Positions 16,965-25,821 of a stretch of 64,000 nucleotides of DNA are shown piece after piece (positions within the stretch are counted from its first letter, which is position 1; the number at the start of each line of letters is the position of its first letter). The notes below the pieces were generated by a model, which was given only the letters and a program-made list of their open reading frames with translations, was not told the origin of the DNA and did no database searches. This DNA is from Leptolyngbya sp. NIES-3755. GTDB lineage: Bacteria; Cyanobacteriota; Cyanobacteriia; Leptolyngbyales; Leptolyngbyaceae. Position numbers and translations under genes: made by a program. Location: assembly GCA_001548435.1 (NCBI GenBank), contig AP017308.1, positions 2,117,030 to 2,181,029 of the forward strand. The letters run 5' to 3'.

Positions 16965-18128
16965 ATGCAGTTTGCCAAACGCTTAGAGCCACTTCAAGTC
17001 AATGTGTTTGCAGATATGGATCGTGCAAAATCAAAAGCGATCGCATCTGGACAAGACATCATTGATTTATCGCTGGGATCATCAGATTTGCCCACAGAAC
17101 CGCATGTGATTGATGCGATCGAACAATCACTGCATGATCCCTCGACGCATGGGTATCTCTTGTTTCATGGCACGAAAGCGTTTCGGCAAGCGGCAGCCCG
17201 TTGGTATACCGATAAGTTTGGGGTAGCGGTTGATCCTGAAACTGAAGTGTTACCGCTGATCGGATCGCAAGAAGGCACAGCACATTTACCTTTAGCAGTG
17301 TTAAATCCAGGTGATTTTGCCTTGTTGCTTGATCCGGGTTATCCGTCTCATGCGGGTGGAGTTTATTTAGCAAGTGGGCAAATCTACCCGATGCCGCTCC
17401 GGGCTGAGAATGGCTTTCTTCCTGTGTTTGAGGAGATTCCTGAAGCCGTTCTCGCGCAGTCACGCATGATGGTGTTGAGCTATCCGCACAATCCAACCAC
17501 TGCGATCGCGCCTTTATCTTTTTTCAAAAAAGCGGTTGAATTCTGCCAAGTTCATGATTTGGTGTTAGTTCACGATTTTCCTTACGCTGATTTTTACCTC
17601 GGTTCAGAACCCATGCCTTCAGTGTTGCAAGCTGATCCAGAGAAAACGATATCGATCGAGTTTTTCACGTTCTCAAAGTCCTACAAAATGGGTGGCTTTC
17701 GAGTGGGATATGCGATCGGGAATTCAGAGTTAATTCGGGCACTGAGACAGATCAAAGCGGCAGTCGATTTCAATCAATATCGCGGCATTTTGAATGGTGC
17801 GATCGCAGCCCTGACAGGCGATCAATCAAGTGTTCAAAAAGCAGTAGAAATCTATCGGCATAGACGGGATGTGTTTGTCGATCGATTACATCAAATCGGT
17901 TGGAAAGTTCCGACTCCTGAAGCAGCAATGTATGTTTGGGCAAAGTTACCCCAACCTTGGAGCAATGATTCGATCGACTTTGCAGCAAAGCTTGTAGAAA
18001 CGACGGGTGTTGCAGTTTCTCCGGGTGCAGGGTTTGGAAAATCAGGCGAAGGTTATGTACGATTTGCGCTGGTACATGAACCCGAAATCTTAGTAGAAGC
18101 AGTCGATCGAATGTCAAAGTTTTTATAA
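16965..18128 (+). CDS. Class I/II PLP-dependent aminotransferase
   Basis: A 387-residue fold-type I aminotransferase. Seen: DLSLGSSDLPTEPHVIDAI at the substrate entrance, GSQEGTAHLPLAVLNPGD for cofactor phosphate contacts, the SYPHNPTTA box, and the Schiff-base lysine in TFSKSYKMGGFRVGY (about 238). The overall pattern resembles cyanobacterial aspartate/LL-diaminopimelate-type aminotransferases, but substrate is undecided. I start at ATG 16965 (GAGGA 7 bases upstream) rather than the TTG at 16953. Its last 76 bases are shared, tail to tail, with the glycosyltransferase gene on the other strand. Confidence 0.92.
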   Translation: MQFAKRLEPLQVNVFADMDRAKSKAIASGQDIIDLSLGSSDLPTEPHVIDAIEQSLHDPSTHGYLLFHGTKAFRQAAARWYTDKFGVAVDPETEVLPLIGSQEGTAHLPLAVLNPGDFALLLDPGYPSHAGGVYLASGQIYPMPLRAENGFLPVFEEIPEAVLAQSRMMVLSYPHNPTTAIAPLSFFKKAVEFCQVHDLVLVHDFPYADFYLGSEPMPSVLQADPEKTISIEFFTFSKSYKMGGFRVGYAIGNSELIRALRQIKAAVDFNQYRGILNGAIAALTGDQSSVQKAVEIYRHRRDVFVDRLHQIGWKVPTPEAAMYVWAKLPQPWSNDSIDFAAKLVETTGVAVSPGAGFGKSGEGYVRFALVHEPEILVEAVDRMSKFL

Positions 18129-19267
18129 ACCTGCCAAAGTTCAGTTCCGAATCGGTCGGTGTTAAATCGCTCGATCGCAGTTCTTCGAGCATTGCGTCCT
18201 AACCTCGATCGTTTCTCTGGCTGTTGAATCAATTCAATCATTGCTTGTGTGAGAGCTTGAGTGTCTTTGGGAGGGATAGCGATCGCATTTTCATTATGTA
18301 CGACCAATTCCGCTGCACCTCCCGCATTTGAAACAATTACCGCTTTTCCAAATGACATCGCTTCTGCAATCACTAATCCAAACGGTTCGGGTTGAGTACT
18401 CGCATGAACCACAATATCTAAAGATTGATAGATAGCGGTTGGATCGGATTGAAAACCGAGAAATTGAACATATCGATCGAGCTTCAATCGTTGGACTTCG
18501 GCTTGAAGTTCTGCCATTGAAAACTGTGATCCCTGGGTTTTATAAATCGGCGCACCAACAATCAAAAACTGAATCGGAGCATGAGGAATTTCAGCGACCA
18601 CCTTTGAAGCGGCTTGCAAAAATACATCATGTCCTTTCCAACGTGCAAAGGTCGCCACTAAACCGATTTGAACGACTGGATTGTGAGTTGCACGAATTAC
18701 AGGAATCGGCACTGCATTGTAGATAGTCTGAATCGGTAAGTTAGGAAGTAACTGTCTTGCGTCTTTTGCAACAGAATTGGAAACCGCGATCGCAGAAGTC
18801 GCCGAAGATTGCGCCCATTGCAAAATCCGCGCTACCAAAGAACGAGACTGATAAAAATCATGAATATGCCAGACGATCGGAATCCGAACAGTCCGAAGCG
18901 CAGCCAGTAAAAGATGCGTCTTAATACTATTCGAGTGAATGAAGTCCGGTTGAATGCGCTGAATCATTCGACGTAACTGTTTCAAATAGCCTAAAAACTC
19001 TGGTAATACCAATCCTGCTTTGAGCAAGAGTTTGAACTTTGAAAAGCGCGATCGTACTCCACTATCTCCAAATCGATTAATCGACTGTGGTAGAGCCAAA
19101 CAAATTACTGTTACGCCTAATTTTTCCGCCGCTTCGATCAGTCCTCCTGATGTCCCAACAATTAAAAAAACCTCTAAATCAAACTGTTGCAAGCTCTCAA
19201 TCATCGTGAGCAATACTCGCTCTGCTCCTCCGATCGCGCCCACTGCATTAAAAAACAAAAGCCTCAT
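18053..19267 (-). CDS. GT4 family glycosyltransferase
   Basis: A GT-B fold retaining glycosyltransferase, 404 residues, for surface polysaccharide assembly. Seen: the N-terminal acceptor lobe with GAIGGAERVLLTMIESL (about 10-26), then the donor lobe GLVATFARWKGHDVFLQAA and the EX7E motif in QPEPFGLVIAEAMSFGKAVIVS. It ends the minus-strand operon of four genes, three bases after the previous stop. The C-terminal 25 or so residues (after LWQVYKNF) are unusual because they are encoded antisense to the aminotransferase 3' end. Sugar donor unknown. Confidence 0.9.
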   Translation of the reverse strand: MRLLFFNAVGAIGGAERVLLTMIESLQQFDLEVFLIVGTSGGLIEAAEKLGVTVICLALPQSINRFGDSGVRSRFSKFKLLLKAGLVLPEFLGYLKQLRRMIQRIQPDFIHSNSIKTHLLLAALRTVRIPIVWHIHDFYQSRSLVARILQWAQSSATSAIAVSNSVAKDARQLLPNLPIQTIYNAVPIPVIRATHNPVVQIGLVATFARWKGHDVFLQAASKVVAEIPHAPIQFLIVGAPIYKTQGSQFSMAELQAEVQRLKLDRYVQFLGFQSDPTAIYQSLDIVVHASTQPEPFGLVIAEAMSFGKAVIVSNAGGAAELVVHNENAIAIPPKDTQALTQAMIELIQQPEKRSRLGRNARRTAIERFNTDRFGTELWQVYKNFDIRSTASTKISGSCTSANRT

Positions 19268-19270
19268 GTT

Positions 19271-20371
19271 CTAAGCTCCAAGCTGAAGATAAGCCTGCTG
19301 AATAATTTCTGCATGTTTTTGCCAAGAGTATTGACTGACTTGTTCTAGTCGTCTTGATCGTGCAGGTGCTTGATTCGGATCAGTCAAAACAGTCTCGATC
19401 GTATTCACCCAAGCAGCAATATCACCCACTGGACAATAAATCGCTGCATCTTGAGCCACTTCTCGAAACACAGGAAGATCGCTTACAACCGCGATCGCGC
19501 CACATGCTAATGATTCAATCAGCGGCAATCCAAATCCTTCTGCTTCACTGGTTAGTAACACCGCTTCAGCTTGTCGATACAGTTCTGCGATCGTAGAAGT
19601 TGAAAGATTTCGCAAATGAACAATTTTTGATCGAATCTTTAATCGATCGAGTTGCTGATTTTGCTCCTCTGTCCACTCGCCACTAACTTTCACAAGCTTC
19701 AGTTCAGAATAAGACCGACTTAGTTCTGCAAATACATTCAGCAACACATCAATTCGTTTACGGGAAATACAACTGCCAACATGCAAAATAAACGGAGCTT
19801 GAACTGGCAGAGAGATATGACTCTCGATCAAGAACTCAGGCGCAATTCCCAAAGGAGCATGAACCAAGCGACTAGAATCGACTAACTGATAATGTTCTAA
19901 TTGCTGCCGAACCGTCTGAGTCGAATAAAAGACGATCGCTGCTTTCTGTAATCCATCTAAAATCCGCTGAGACATTGCCCGATACCAACGAGGGCGCGGT
20001 TCTTGGTCGGATATAATCAGCGATCGGAACGCATCAATATCATGACAATAAACTCCAGTACGATTCGTAGGTAGCTCATGAACTAATTGAGCATAAGTAT
20101 GATCACAAACATGAAACACATCAAACTGAGCCGAGACCTTTTTCAAATAACTTGGATAGTCCCAGAAGCGATTCAGTAAGCGATCGACATTAAAAGCAGT
20201 TTTACGAGTGCCGATCACAGGGAGGTGTGACAAACGGTGATGAAACATCGGGCGAATCTGATCAAGCGGCTCATCTGGGTCAGTTTGCCAATGCTCCAGC
20301 AGCATCTCAGAACACAAATTCATGCTGTGCCAGTGTTCTTCTAGATAATCACAAATTAATGCTGTTCGCAT
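19271..20371 (-). CDS. GT4 family glycosyltransferase
   Basis: A 366-residue GT-B glycosyltransferase. Seen: CDYLEEHWHSMNLCSEML in the N-terminal lobe, then ILHVGSCISRKRIDVLLNVF as the start of the donor-binding domain, and the EX7E motif in SEAEGFGLPLIESLACGAIAVVS. The first residues match family members such as those that extend cyanobacterial surface glycans. Its start lies inside the 3' end of the FkbM methyltransferase gene (23-base overlap), so the two are coupled. Confidence 0.9.
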   Translation of the reverse strand: MRTALICDYLEEHWHSMNLCSEMLLEHWQTDPDEPLDQIRPMFHHRLSHLPVIGTRKTAFNVDRLLNRFWDYPSYLKKVSAQFDVFHVCDHTYAQLVHELPTNRTGVYCHDIDAFRSLIISDQEPRPRWYRAMSQRILDGLQKAAIVFYSTQTVRQQLEHYQLVDSSRLVHAPLGIAPEFLIESHISLPVQAPFILHVGSCISRKRIDVLLNVFAELSRSYSELKLVKVSGEWTEEQNQQLDRLKIRSKIVHLRNLSTSTIAELYRQAEAVLLTSEAEGFGLPLIESLACGAIAVVSDLPVFREVAQDAAIYCPVGDIAAWVNTIETVLTDPNQAPARSRRLEQVSQYSWQKHAEIIQQAYLQLGA

Positions 20372-21293
20372 AAGCTGGTCTATCTAAGGTCGATCGCAGA
20401 AATTCAGGCTTAATAAACAGTCCGTCGTGCTGATATCCAGGAATCTCAATGGTTCGCTTAATACCAAAAGTATTCGGAGAAGTTTTGCAAATCGTATAAG
20501 CCTCAAATCCCACTGCTTCCATCATCTGATAAATGTCGCTTACTGACACTCCCATCTCTGTTAACCAACCACTGGTAATCTCAACCAATACTGCAACCTT
20601 CTCTCGACTTAGTAAATTTTGCAATCCCTTCAATGCCTTAAACTCGAAGCCCTCTACATCAATCTTGATCACAATCCGTGCAGTTGCAGAAATATCCGAC
20701 AATACATCATCAGCCCGAACAACCTGCACTCGTCCAACCTCGATCGCATCTTCAGCCATCGCTCTCAGAGTCGCTGTACCCGTATGCGCCAACAATGGAT
20801 TTCGCAGCGAGAGTTCAGCTTGCTCATCTCCCACCGCAAGATTATGAACAATCACATTGCTCATGTCATTTAAAACAGCTTGAGCGCGAATAAGGTCTGC
20901 TAACCTTTTTTGAGGTTCAAACGCATAAACTTGACCTTCAGATCCAACCCTACGAGCCGCAAGCAGCGTATGAATACCAAAATTTGCACCAATATCAACA
21001 AAGACATCGCTGGGGTTCAGTAGCTGTTTGAGAATGAACTGATTTTGCTTGTCGTAGTAGCGCCCAGTAAAGTAGTGATCGCGCCTTGTAAAATCCGCCA
21101 TATCGATCCAAACACTCGCTTGAATTGTGCGATCGTAAAAAGTTCGATACTGCTGTTCTCCTTGCCAAGCTCGATCATCGGATAGATAAGTCTGACCCCC
21201 CAAGAGTTTCATCGCAATCCCATGTCCAAACGGAAGTTGACGAACCAAAGGTTTGCAAAGCTCACAAATATAAGGAACAATTGTTTTAGCCAT
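20349..21293 (-). CDS. FkbM family methyltransferase
   Basis: A 314-residue SAM-dependent methyltransferase of the FkbM family, which typically O-methylates sugars of glycans or natural products. Seen: VFVDIGANFGIHTLLAARRVG (motif I), VYAFEPQKRLADLI, then the FkbM hallmark IVIKIDVEGFEFKALKG, and AVLVEIT. A non-conserved N-terminal region of about 100 residues precedes the domain. I start at ATG 21293, which has GGAGAG at a good distance; the TTG at 21317 has none. It lies in an operon with a GT2 gene upstream and two GT4 genes downstream, so it probably methylates the polysaccharide they make. Confidence 0.9.
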   Translation of the reverse strand: MAKTIVPYICELCKPLVRQLPFGHGIAMKLLGGQTYLSDDRAWQGEQQYRTFYDRTIQASVWIDMADFTRRDHYFTGRYYDKQNQFILKQLLNPSDVFVDIGANFGIHTLLAARRVGSEGQVYAFEPQKRLADLIRAQAVLNDMSNVIVHNLAVGDEQAELSLRNPLLAHTGTATLRAMAEDAIEVGRVQVVRADDVLSDISATARIVIKIDVEGFEFKALKGLQNLLSREKVAVLVEITSGWLTEMGVSVSDIYQMMEAVGFEAYTICKTSPNTFGIKRTIEIPGYQHDGLFIKPEFLRSTLDRPAYANSINL

Positions 21294-21344
21294 TAGTTCT
21301 CTCCAAAACGGTAGCAATTTTCACTGGGTTACACTCGTCTGTCT

Positions 21345-22319
21345 CTAGAACTGCTCCCGTAGTTCTCGTAATCTGTCCAAAAGTTGCTGACTCCAAGGAT
21401 GCGGACAAGCGATCAGTAAGAGTTGCAGTAATCCTTTCAGAGAGAGTCGCTGAGTCCATGAGTAAGAGTCAGATAAAAAGATATCTAAAGCATCTCGCTT
21501 CTCTCCAAGCTGAATCCATCGCTGAATTGCAGGTGCAGCATAGCGATGCAAAACAGCTTGTCGGGTTGGCTCTAATTCTTCTGGAAGCTTGATCGATCGA
21601 ACTAAATCATAAGCTAAGTGCTGGCAATTGCGACCCTGACCTACAGAAACATCGGTTAATCGGTACTTCGCTGTGTATTCATCCAAAAAAAATAAATGAG
21701 AATTGTGCGAGGCAAGCCGTAAGCCAAAATCAAAGTCGCAAGCATCCCCAACCCGACGCTCATCCCGCGTATGATTGCGGTAGCCAACCTGCTTTGCTGC
21801 CTTTGTGGTGATCAGATAACCATCATTGGGAAATTGTGATGTCAGTGCTGACCATAAACTCGATGCTTGATATCCAGCATACTTCGCAGTGCGGTAGTAC
21901 CGTTGATTCAGTTGTTCTGAGGCTTCCATCAACGAATTACCAGCCATATCAATCAGATATTGCTTCCCAAATGCCGCTGTTAAATCGGGAACGGTATCCC
22001 AGCAGCGGGCAAGAGCGGCAACCGCATCAGGAAGCAATAAATCATCATCGTGCAACAGTACCAAACGATCGCCAAGAGCGAGATTGAACAATCGATCGAC
22101 GTTTTTTGCTTGTTTTAGTGGGGTTTGATTGTGGTAGTACCGAATTTTTTCAGGCTGATGAAACGATCGAACCATTTGCTGAGTGAGTTGATCCGGTGAA
22201 TCATCAGAAACAATAATCTCAATCTCTGAATAAGTTTGGCGAAGACAAGATTCTATCGCTTCTTGAACCAGACTCGGACGCTGATAAGTAGGAATACAAA
22301 TAGAGATAAGCGGGTTCAT
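21345..22319 (-). CDS. GT2 family glycosyltransferase
   Basis: A GT-A fold inverting glycosyltransferase of 324 residues. Seen: LISICIPTYQRPSLVQEAIESCLRQ at the N-terminus, IIVSDDSPD for the nucleotide, and the metal-binding HDDDLLLPDAVAAL (about 94-107). No membrane segments, so it is soluble or peripheral. First gene of the minus-strand sugar operon, divergent from the plus operon at 22516 across a 196-bp gap. Confidence 0.92.
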   Translation of the reverse strand: MNPLISICIPTYQRPSLVQEAIESCLRQTYSEIEIIVSDDSPDQLTQQMVRSFHQPEKIRYYHNQTPLKQAKNVDRLFNLALGDRLVLLHDDDLLLPDAVAALARCWDTVPDLTAAFGKQYLIDMAGNSLMEASEQLNQRYYRTAKYAGYQASSLWSALTSQFPNDGYLITTKAAKQVGYRNHTRDERRVGDACDFDFGLRLASHNSHLFFLDEYTAKYRLTDVSVGQGRNCQHLAYDLVRSIKLPEELEPTRQAVLHRYAAPAIQRWIQLGEKRDALDIFLSDSYSWTQRLSLKGLLQLLLIACPHPWSQQLLDRLRELREQF

Positions 22320-22367
22320 GCTTGCTAAATCGCTAGATTTGAGAAAATCAGTAAAATACTAAGAGCG

Positions 22368-22484
22368 ATGGTTGAATACAAAAGCGCGATCGACCAAATT
22401 GCGGAAGAATTCTTTAGAACTGTCCTTGTTTCACGAGATTTTACCAAACGTGAAATTACGGAAATCCCAAGCTCACTGAGTTGA
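22368..22484 (+). other. Possible 38-codon ORF in divergent promoter region
   Basis: An ATG-initiated frame of 38 codons (MVEYKSAIDQIAEEFF at the start) in the gap between divergent sugar operons. Composition is protein-like, but the ribosome binding site is poor (AAGAG) and I know no homologue. The region must hold two promoters, so a chance frame is as likely. Confidence 0.2.
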
Positions 22485-22515
22485 AGTTACTGAAGACTAC
22501 GGAGATTCGGATTAA

Positions 22516-23586
22516 ATGACGCATTCCTCAGAAATCGTAATGATCGTTCCCAAGCTCCCACCCGCGATCGATGGTCTTGGAGATTATGGAGTTCAGCTTG
22601 CTCAACAGCTTGATCAGGCTCACGGATGGAGAACTCGGTTTATTGTGGGTGATCCGACTTGGAAATCGTCTGAGGGAGCTTTTCAGGTCAAACCCGTTGC
22701 AGCACGATCGCCAGAAGCTCTCATCAAGCTACTTCCACCAACCGATACTCCACTGTTGCTACAGTATGCAGGACATGGATATGCAAAACGAGGTTGTCCG
22801 GTCTGGCTCGTACAGGCACTCACACAATGGTGTAATGCTGGCGGTCGTTTAATCACTGTGTTTCACGAACTTTACGCCACTCGTCCGATTTTTAGTAGTG
22901 CGACGCTAACACGCCATCTTCAGAAGCGATTAGCCGTACAGTTAATGAAGTTAAGCGATCGAACATTCACGAGCCGCGAATCCTACGCAGAAAAGATTCG
23001 TCACCTTAGCCAGAAATCTACGATCGTGCTACCTGTGTTTTCAAATGTGGGAGAGTGCTTGTATCCGAAACCCTTAACTGCACGATCGCGCAATCTGGTG
23101 ATTTTTGGCAGTCCTCGCTCACGACAAGATATTTATCAGCGATCGCAACTCGAACAGATTTGTCGCGACCTCAAAATCGACACCATCCTTGATGTTGGAG
23201 CCGCCCTTAGTTTTGAATTAAACCAAGTTGGAACCGTTCCCGTTCAATCCCTGGGAGTACAGACCACAGAGCAAATTAGTGCAATTTTGAGTGATGCGAT
23301 CGCGGGAGTTGTGAGCTATCCCACCGCCTTTTTAGCGAAATCAAGCATCTTTTCGGCTTATTGTTCGCATGGTGTTCTCCCGATCGTCATCTCATCGGAA
23401 ATCGATCACCAAGATGGACTGATTGCGAATCAACACTACTGGTGGATGCAGTCTTCAGTTCCAAATTCAATTCAAGCGATCGCAACTTCTGCTCACGAAT
23501 GGTATCTAGAACATTCACTCAAAATTCAAGCAGAACAGTTTGCCCAATGTTTTGAGGTGGATTCGGTAATCTTGACCAGACCGTAA
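22516..23586 (+). CDS. Divergent glycosyltransferase-like protein
   Basis: A 356-residue protein that starts like a GT-B glycosyltransferase (IVMIVPKLPPAIDGLGDYGVQLA, about 8-30) and has LLLQYAGHGYAKRGCPVWLV plus ITVFHELYATRP, features of GT4-type enzymes that sit in capsule loci. The usual C-terminal EX7E motif is not visible; the corresponding area reads VVSYPTAFLAKSSIFSAYCSHGVLPIV. It may be an enzyme with a changed donor site or one that has lost catalysis. First gene of the plus operon that includes the ABC exporter. Confidence 0.7.
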   Translation: MTHSSEIVMIVPKLPPAIDGLGDYGVQLAQQLDQAHGWRTRFIVGDPTWKSSEGAFQVKPVAARSPEALIKLLPPTDTPLLLQYAGHGYAKRGCPVWLVQALTQWCNAGGRLITVFHELYATRPIFSSATLTRHLQKRLAVQLMKLSDRTFTSRESYAEKIRHLSQKSTIVLPVFSNVGECLYPKPLTARSRNLVIFGSPRSRQDIYQRSQLEQICRDLKIDTILDVGAALSFELNQVGTVPVQSLGVQTTEQISAILSDAIAGVVSYPTAFLAKSSIFSAYCSHGVLPIVISSEIDHQDGLIANQHYWWMQSSVPNSIQAIATSAHEWYLEHSLKIQAEQFAQCFEVDSVILTRP

Positions 23587-23597
23587 ACCAGACGCGA

Positions 23598-23640
23598 AGC
23601 CGATCCGTAATCTCACTGGCGATTTTTCACGGATTCGGCT
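23598..23640. repeat. Intercistronic hairpin before wzm
   Basis: AGCCGATCCGT (23598-23608) pairs with ACGGATTCGGCT (23629-23640), one bulged base, 20-base loop including TTTTT. It fills the 92-bp gap between the glycosyltransferase and the ABC permease. It lacks a T run after the stem, so it is more likely an RNA-processing or attenuation structure than a terminator. Confidence 0.5.
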
Positions 23641-23678
23641 CTAAGCTTCTCGTGGCTCGATTCCGTAGTTTTGCCGTC

Positions 23679-24503
23679 ATGAACACCAAAGAACTCACCC
23701 TTGAAGCGGGTCGCCTCGATCGACAATATTGGAAAGATCTCTGGAGATACCGAGAATTACTGTATTTCCTAGCTTGGCGAGACATCTTAGTTCGATACAA
23801 GCAAACTGCGATCGGGATTGCTTGGGCGTTGATTCGTCCCTTTCTCACAATGGTGATCTTCTCAGTCCTGTTCGGTGGATTGGCAAAGCTCCCGTCTGAA
23901 GGTGTCCCCTATCCGATTCTGGTGTTCTCGGCGATGCTACCCTGGCAGTTTTTTGCAGGAGCACTGAGCGATTGTAGTAGTAGCTTGATTGCCAACTCTA
24001 ACTTACTCTCTAAGGTTTATTTTCCTCGATTAATTGTTCCGGTTAGCAGCGTCATTGTCAGCTTTGTTGACTTTATGATTTCTGGAATGATTCTTCTGGG
24101 CTTAATGGCTTGGTATAACTTCGTTCCAGACTGGCGAATTCTTACCTTACCTTTGTTTATTGCGATCGCATTTGGAGCCGCGATCGGAGCAGGATTATGG
24201 CTTGCTGCACTGAATGTCGAATACCGAGATTTTCGCTATATCGTTCCATTTCTGGTGCAGTTTGGATTGTATGTTTCACCCGTTGGATTTAGCAGTAGTA
24301 TTGTTCCAGAACAATGGCGCTGGTTGTATTCGCTCAATCCGATGGTGAGCGTGATTGATGGATTTCGCTGGGCGATCTTAGGTGGAAAAACCTCGATCGA
24401 TCTCACCGGATTTATGATGTCCTTTGCGCTGGTGGTGCTGCTATTTTTGAGTGGGATTTGGTACTTCCGCAGAATGGAAGAATCCTTTGCGGATGTGATC
24501 TAA
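23679..24503 (+). CDS. ABC-2 polysaccharide export permease (Wzm-like)
   Basis: Membrane subunit of an ABC-2 exporter that moves finished lipid-linked polysaccharide across the inner membrane. It has 274 residues and about six membrane helices, after an amphipathic N-terminus (WKDLWRYRELLYFLAWRDILVRYKQT), the hallmark of this family. I use ATG 23679, whose product MNTKELTLEAG matches family starts; a GTG at 23652 would add nine residues. The partner ATPase follows 13 bp downstream. It is located with sugar-modifying methyltransferases, as in ABC-dependent O-antigen loci. Confidence 0.93.
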   Translation: MNTKELTLEAGRLDRQYWKDLWRYRELLYFLAWRDILVRYKQTAIGIAWALIRPFLTMVIFSVLFGGLAKLPSEGVPYPILVFSAMLPWQFFAGALSDCSSSLIANSNLLSKVYFPRLIVPVSSVIVSFVDFMISGMILLGLMAWYNFVPDWRILTLPLFIAIAFGAAIGAGLWLAALNVEYRDFRYIVPFLVQFGLYVSPVGFSSSIVPEQWRWLYSLNPMVSVIDGFRWAILGGKTSIDLTGFMMSFALVVLLFLSGIWYFRRMEESFADVI

Positions 24504-24516
24504 GGAGTTGCTGTGA

Positions 24517-25803
24517 ATGTCTAACCCTGTGATTCGAGTTGAAAATTTAGGCAAGAAATATACTCTGGGACATCAGCAAGAAGGGCGGCAATATAAGGCT
24601 CTGCGCGATGTATTAATGAATCGGCTGCGAATGAAACCGCGATCGCACCATCAAGAGGAATTTTGGGCGCTACAAGAGATATCGTTTGAGATTCAACAAG
24701 GCGATCGAGTTGGAATCATCGGGCGCAATGGTGCTGGAAAATCCACACTGCTGAAGATCTTAAGCCGAATCACAAAGCCAACGACAGGTAGAGTTCGGCT
24801 CAGAGGACGGATTGCTAGTCTACTCGAAGTTGGAACCGGATTTCACCCAGAGCTAACCGGGCGAGAGAACATCTTTCTCAATGGTGCCATTCTGGGAATG
24901 AGCAGAGCCGAGATCCAGCAAAAATTTGATGAAATTGTTGCCTTTGCAGAAGTTGAAAAATTTCTAGATACACCGATCAAACGCTACTCGTCTGGGATGT
25001 ATGTTCGGCTTGCCTTTGCAGTCGCGGCTCACTTAGAACCAGAAATCTTGATTGTTGATGAAGTCTTGGCGGTTGGAGATGCCCAATTTCAAGAAAAATG
25101 TCTTGGCAAAATGAAAGACGTGGCTAAACAAGGAAGAACCGTGATATTTGTCAGCCACAGTATGCAAGCGATTTCGCAACTCACGGAACACTGTGTGTTG
25201 TTAGATCAAGGAAGAGTTGCATTTCACGGAAACACAGAGCAAGCTGTTATGCTCTACCTCAGAGCTAATCAGACCTCAACCGATCAGTCTAGTCACTATC
25301 AAGCACCCGTTGGAAAGCGCGGGAACTCTGTTTCTTGGATAAAAGTTCATACATCGAATGCGAATGGATTACATTGTTGGGGACAACCGATTACGTTTGA
25401 ATTTGCAATCTCGATCGACGAACCACAGCGAGGGTTAGCCTTCTCTTTTCAAGTCGTCAATCATCTTCAGCAACCCGTCTGCCATCAATGGATTTTTGAT
25501 TCTCAGACTCAGTTCGGTCGGCAAGCAGGCACATTCATCCTACGATGTACATTTCCAAAGTTCAGGCTTTACATGGGTCAATATACGGTAGCAACTTGGC
25601 TTGCTGAGCGCAGAAGTAGCTCTCTTCTAGAATCTCTATCTAACATCTGTGCATTTGAAGTCACAATGCAAGGAACCTACCGCAGCGAATATCCGTGGCA
25701 ATCAGGCGATTGTGTGTATTTGGAGGATGCAGTGTGGCAAGCACAACCACTAGAAGAATTCACAGCGCTTCCAGAGTCAGTTACGACGATCCAGTCCTGT
25801 TGA
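24517..25803 (+). CDS. ABC export ATPase with C-terminal glycan-binding domain (Wzt-like)
   Basis: ATPase partner of the Wzm-like permease, 428 residues. Seen: Walker A GRNGAGKS (about 74-81), the ABC signature YSSGMYVRLAFA, Walker B ILIVDEVLAVGD, and the switch SHS (residues about 75-215). The extra C-terminal region from about 265 to 415 (beta-rich, with FEFAISI, FSFQVVNHL, YTVATWLAE) matches the Wzt C-terminal domain that in known systems recognises the modified end of the glycan before export. AGGAG lies nine bases before the ATG. Methyltransferase genes directly downstream are candidates for making that end mark. Confidence 0.93.
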   Translation: MSNPVIRVENLGKKYTLGHQQEGRQYKALRDVLMNRLRMKPRSHHQEEFWALQEISFEIQQGDRVGIIGRNGAGKSTLLKILSRITKPTTGRVRLRGRIASLLEVGTGFHPELTGRENIFLNGAILGMSRAEIQQKFDEIVAFAEVEKFLDTPIKRYSSGMYVRLAFAVAAHLEPEILIVDEVLAVGDAQFQEKCLGKMKDVAKQGRTVIFVSHSMQAISQLTEHCVLLDQGRVAFHGNTEQAVMLYLRANQTSTDQSSHYQAPVGKRGNSVSWIKVHTSNANGLHCWGQPITFEFAISIDEPQRGLAFSFQVVNHLQQPVCHQWIFDSQTQFGRQAGTFILRCTFPKFRLYMGQYTVATWLAERRSSSLLESLSNICAFEVTMQGTYRSEYPWQSGDCVYLEDAVWQAQPLEEFTALPESVTTIQSC

Positions 25804-25821
25804 AATGAAAGGAAATCAATC

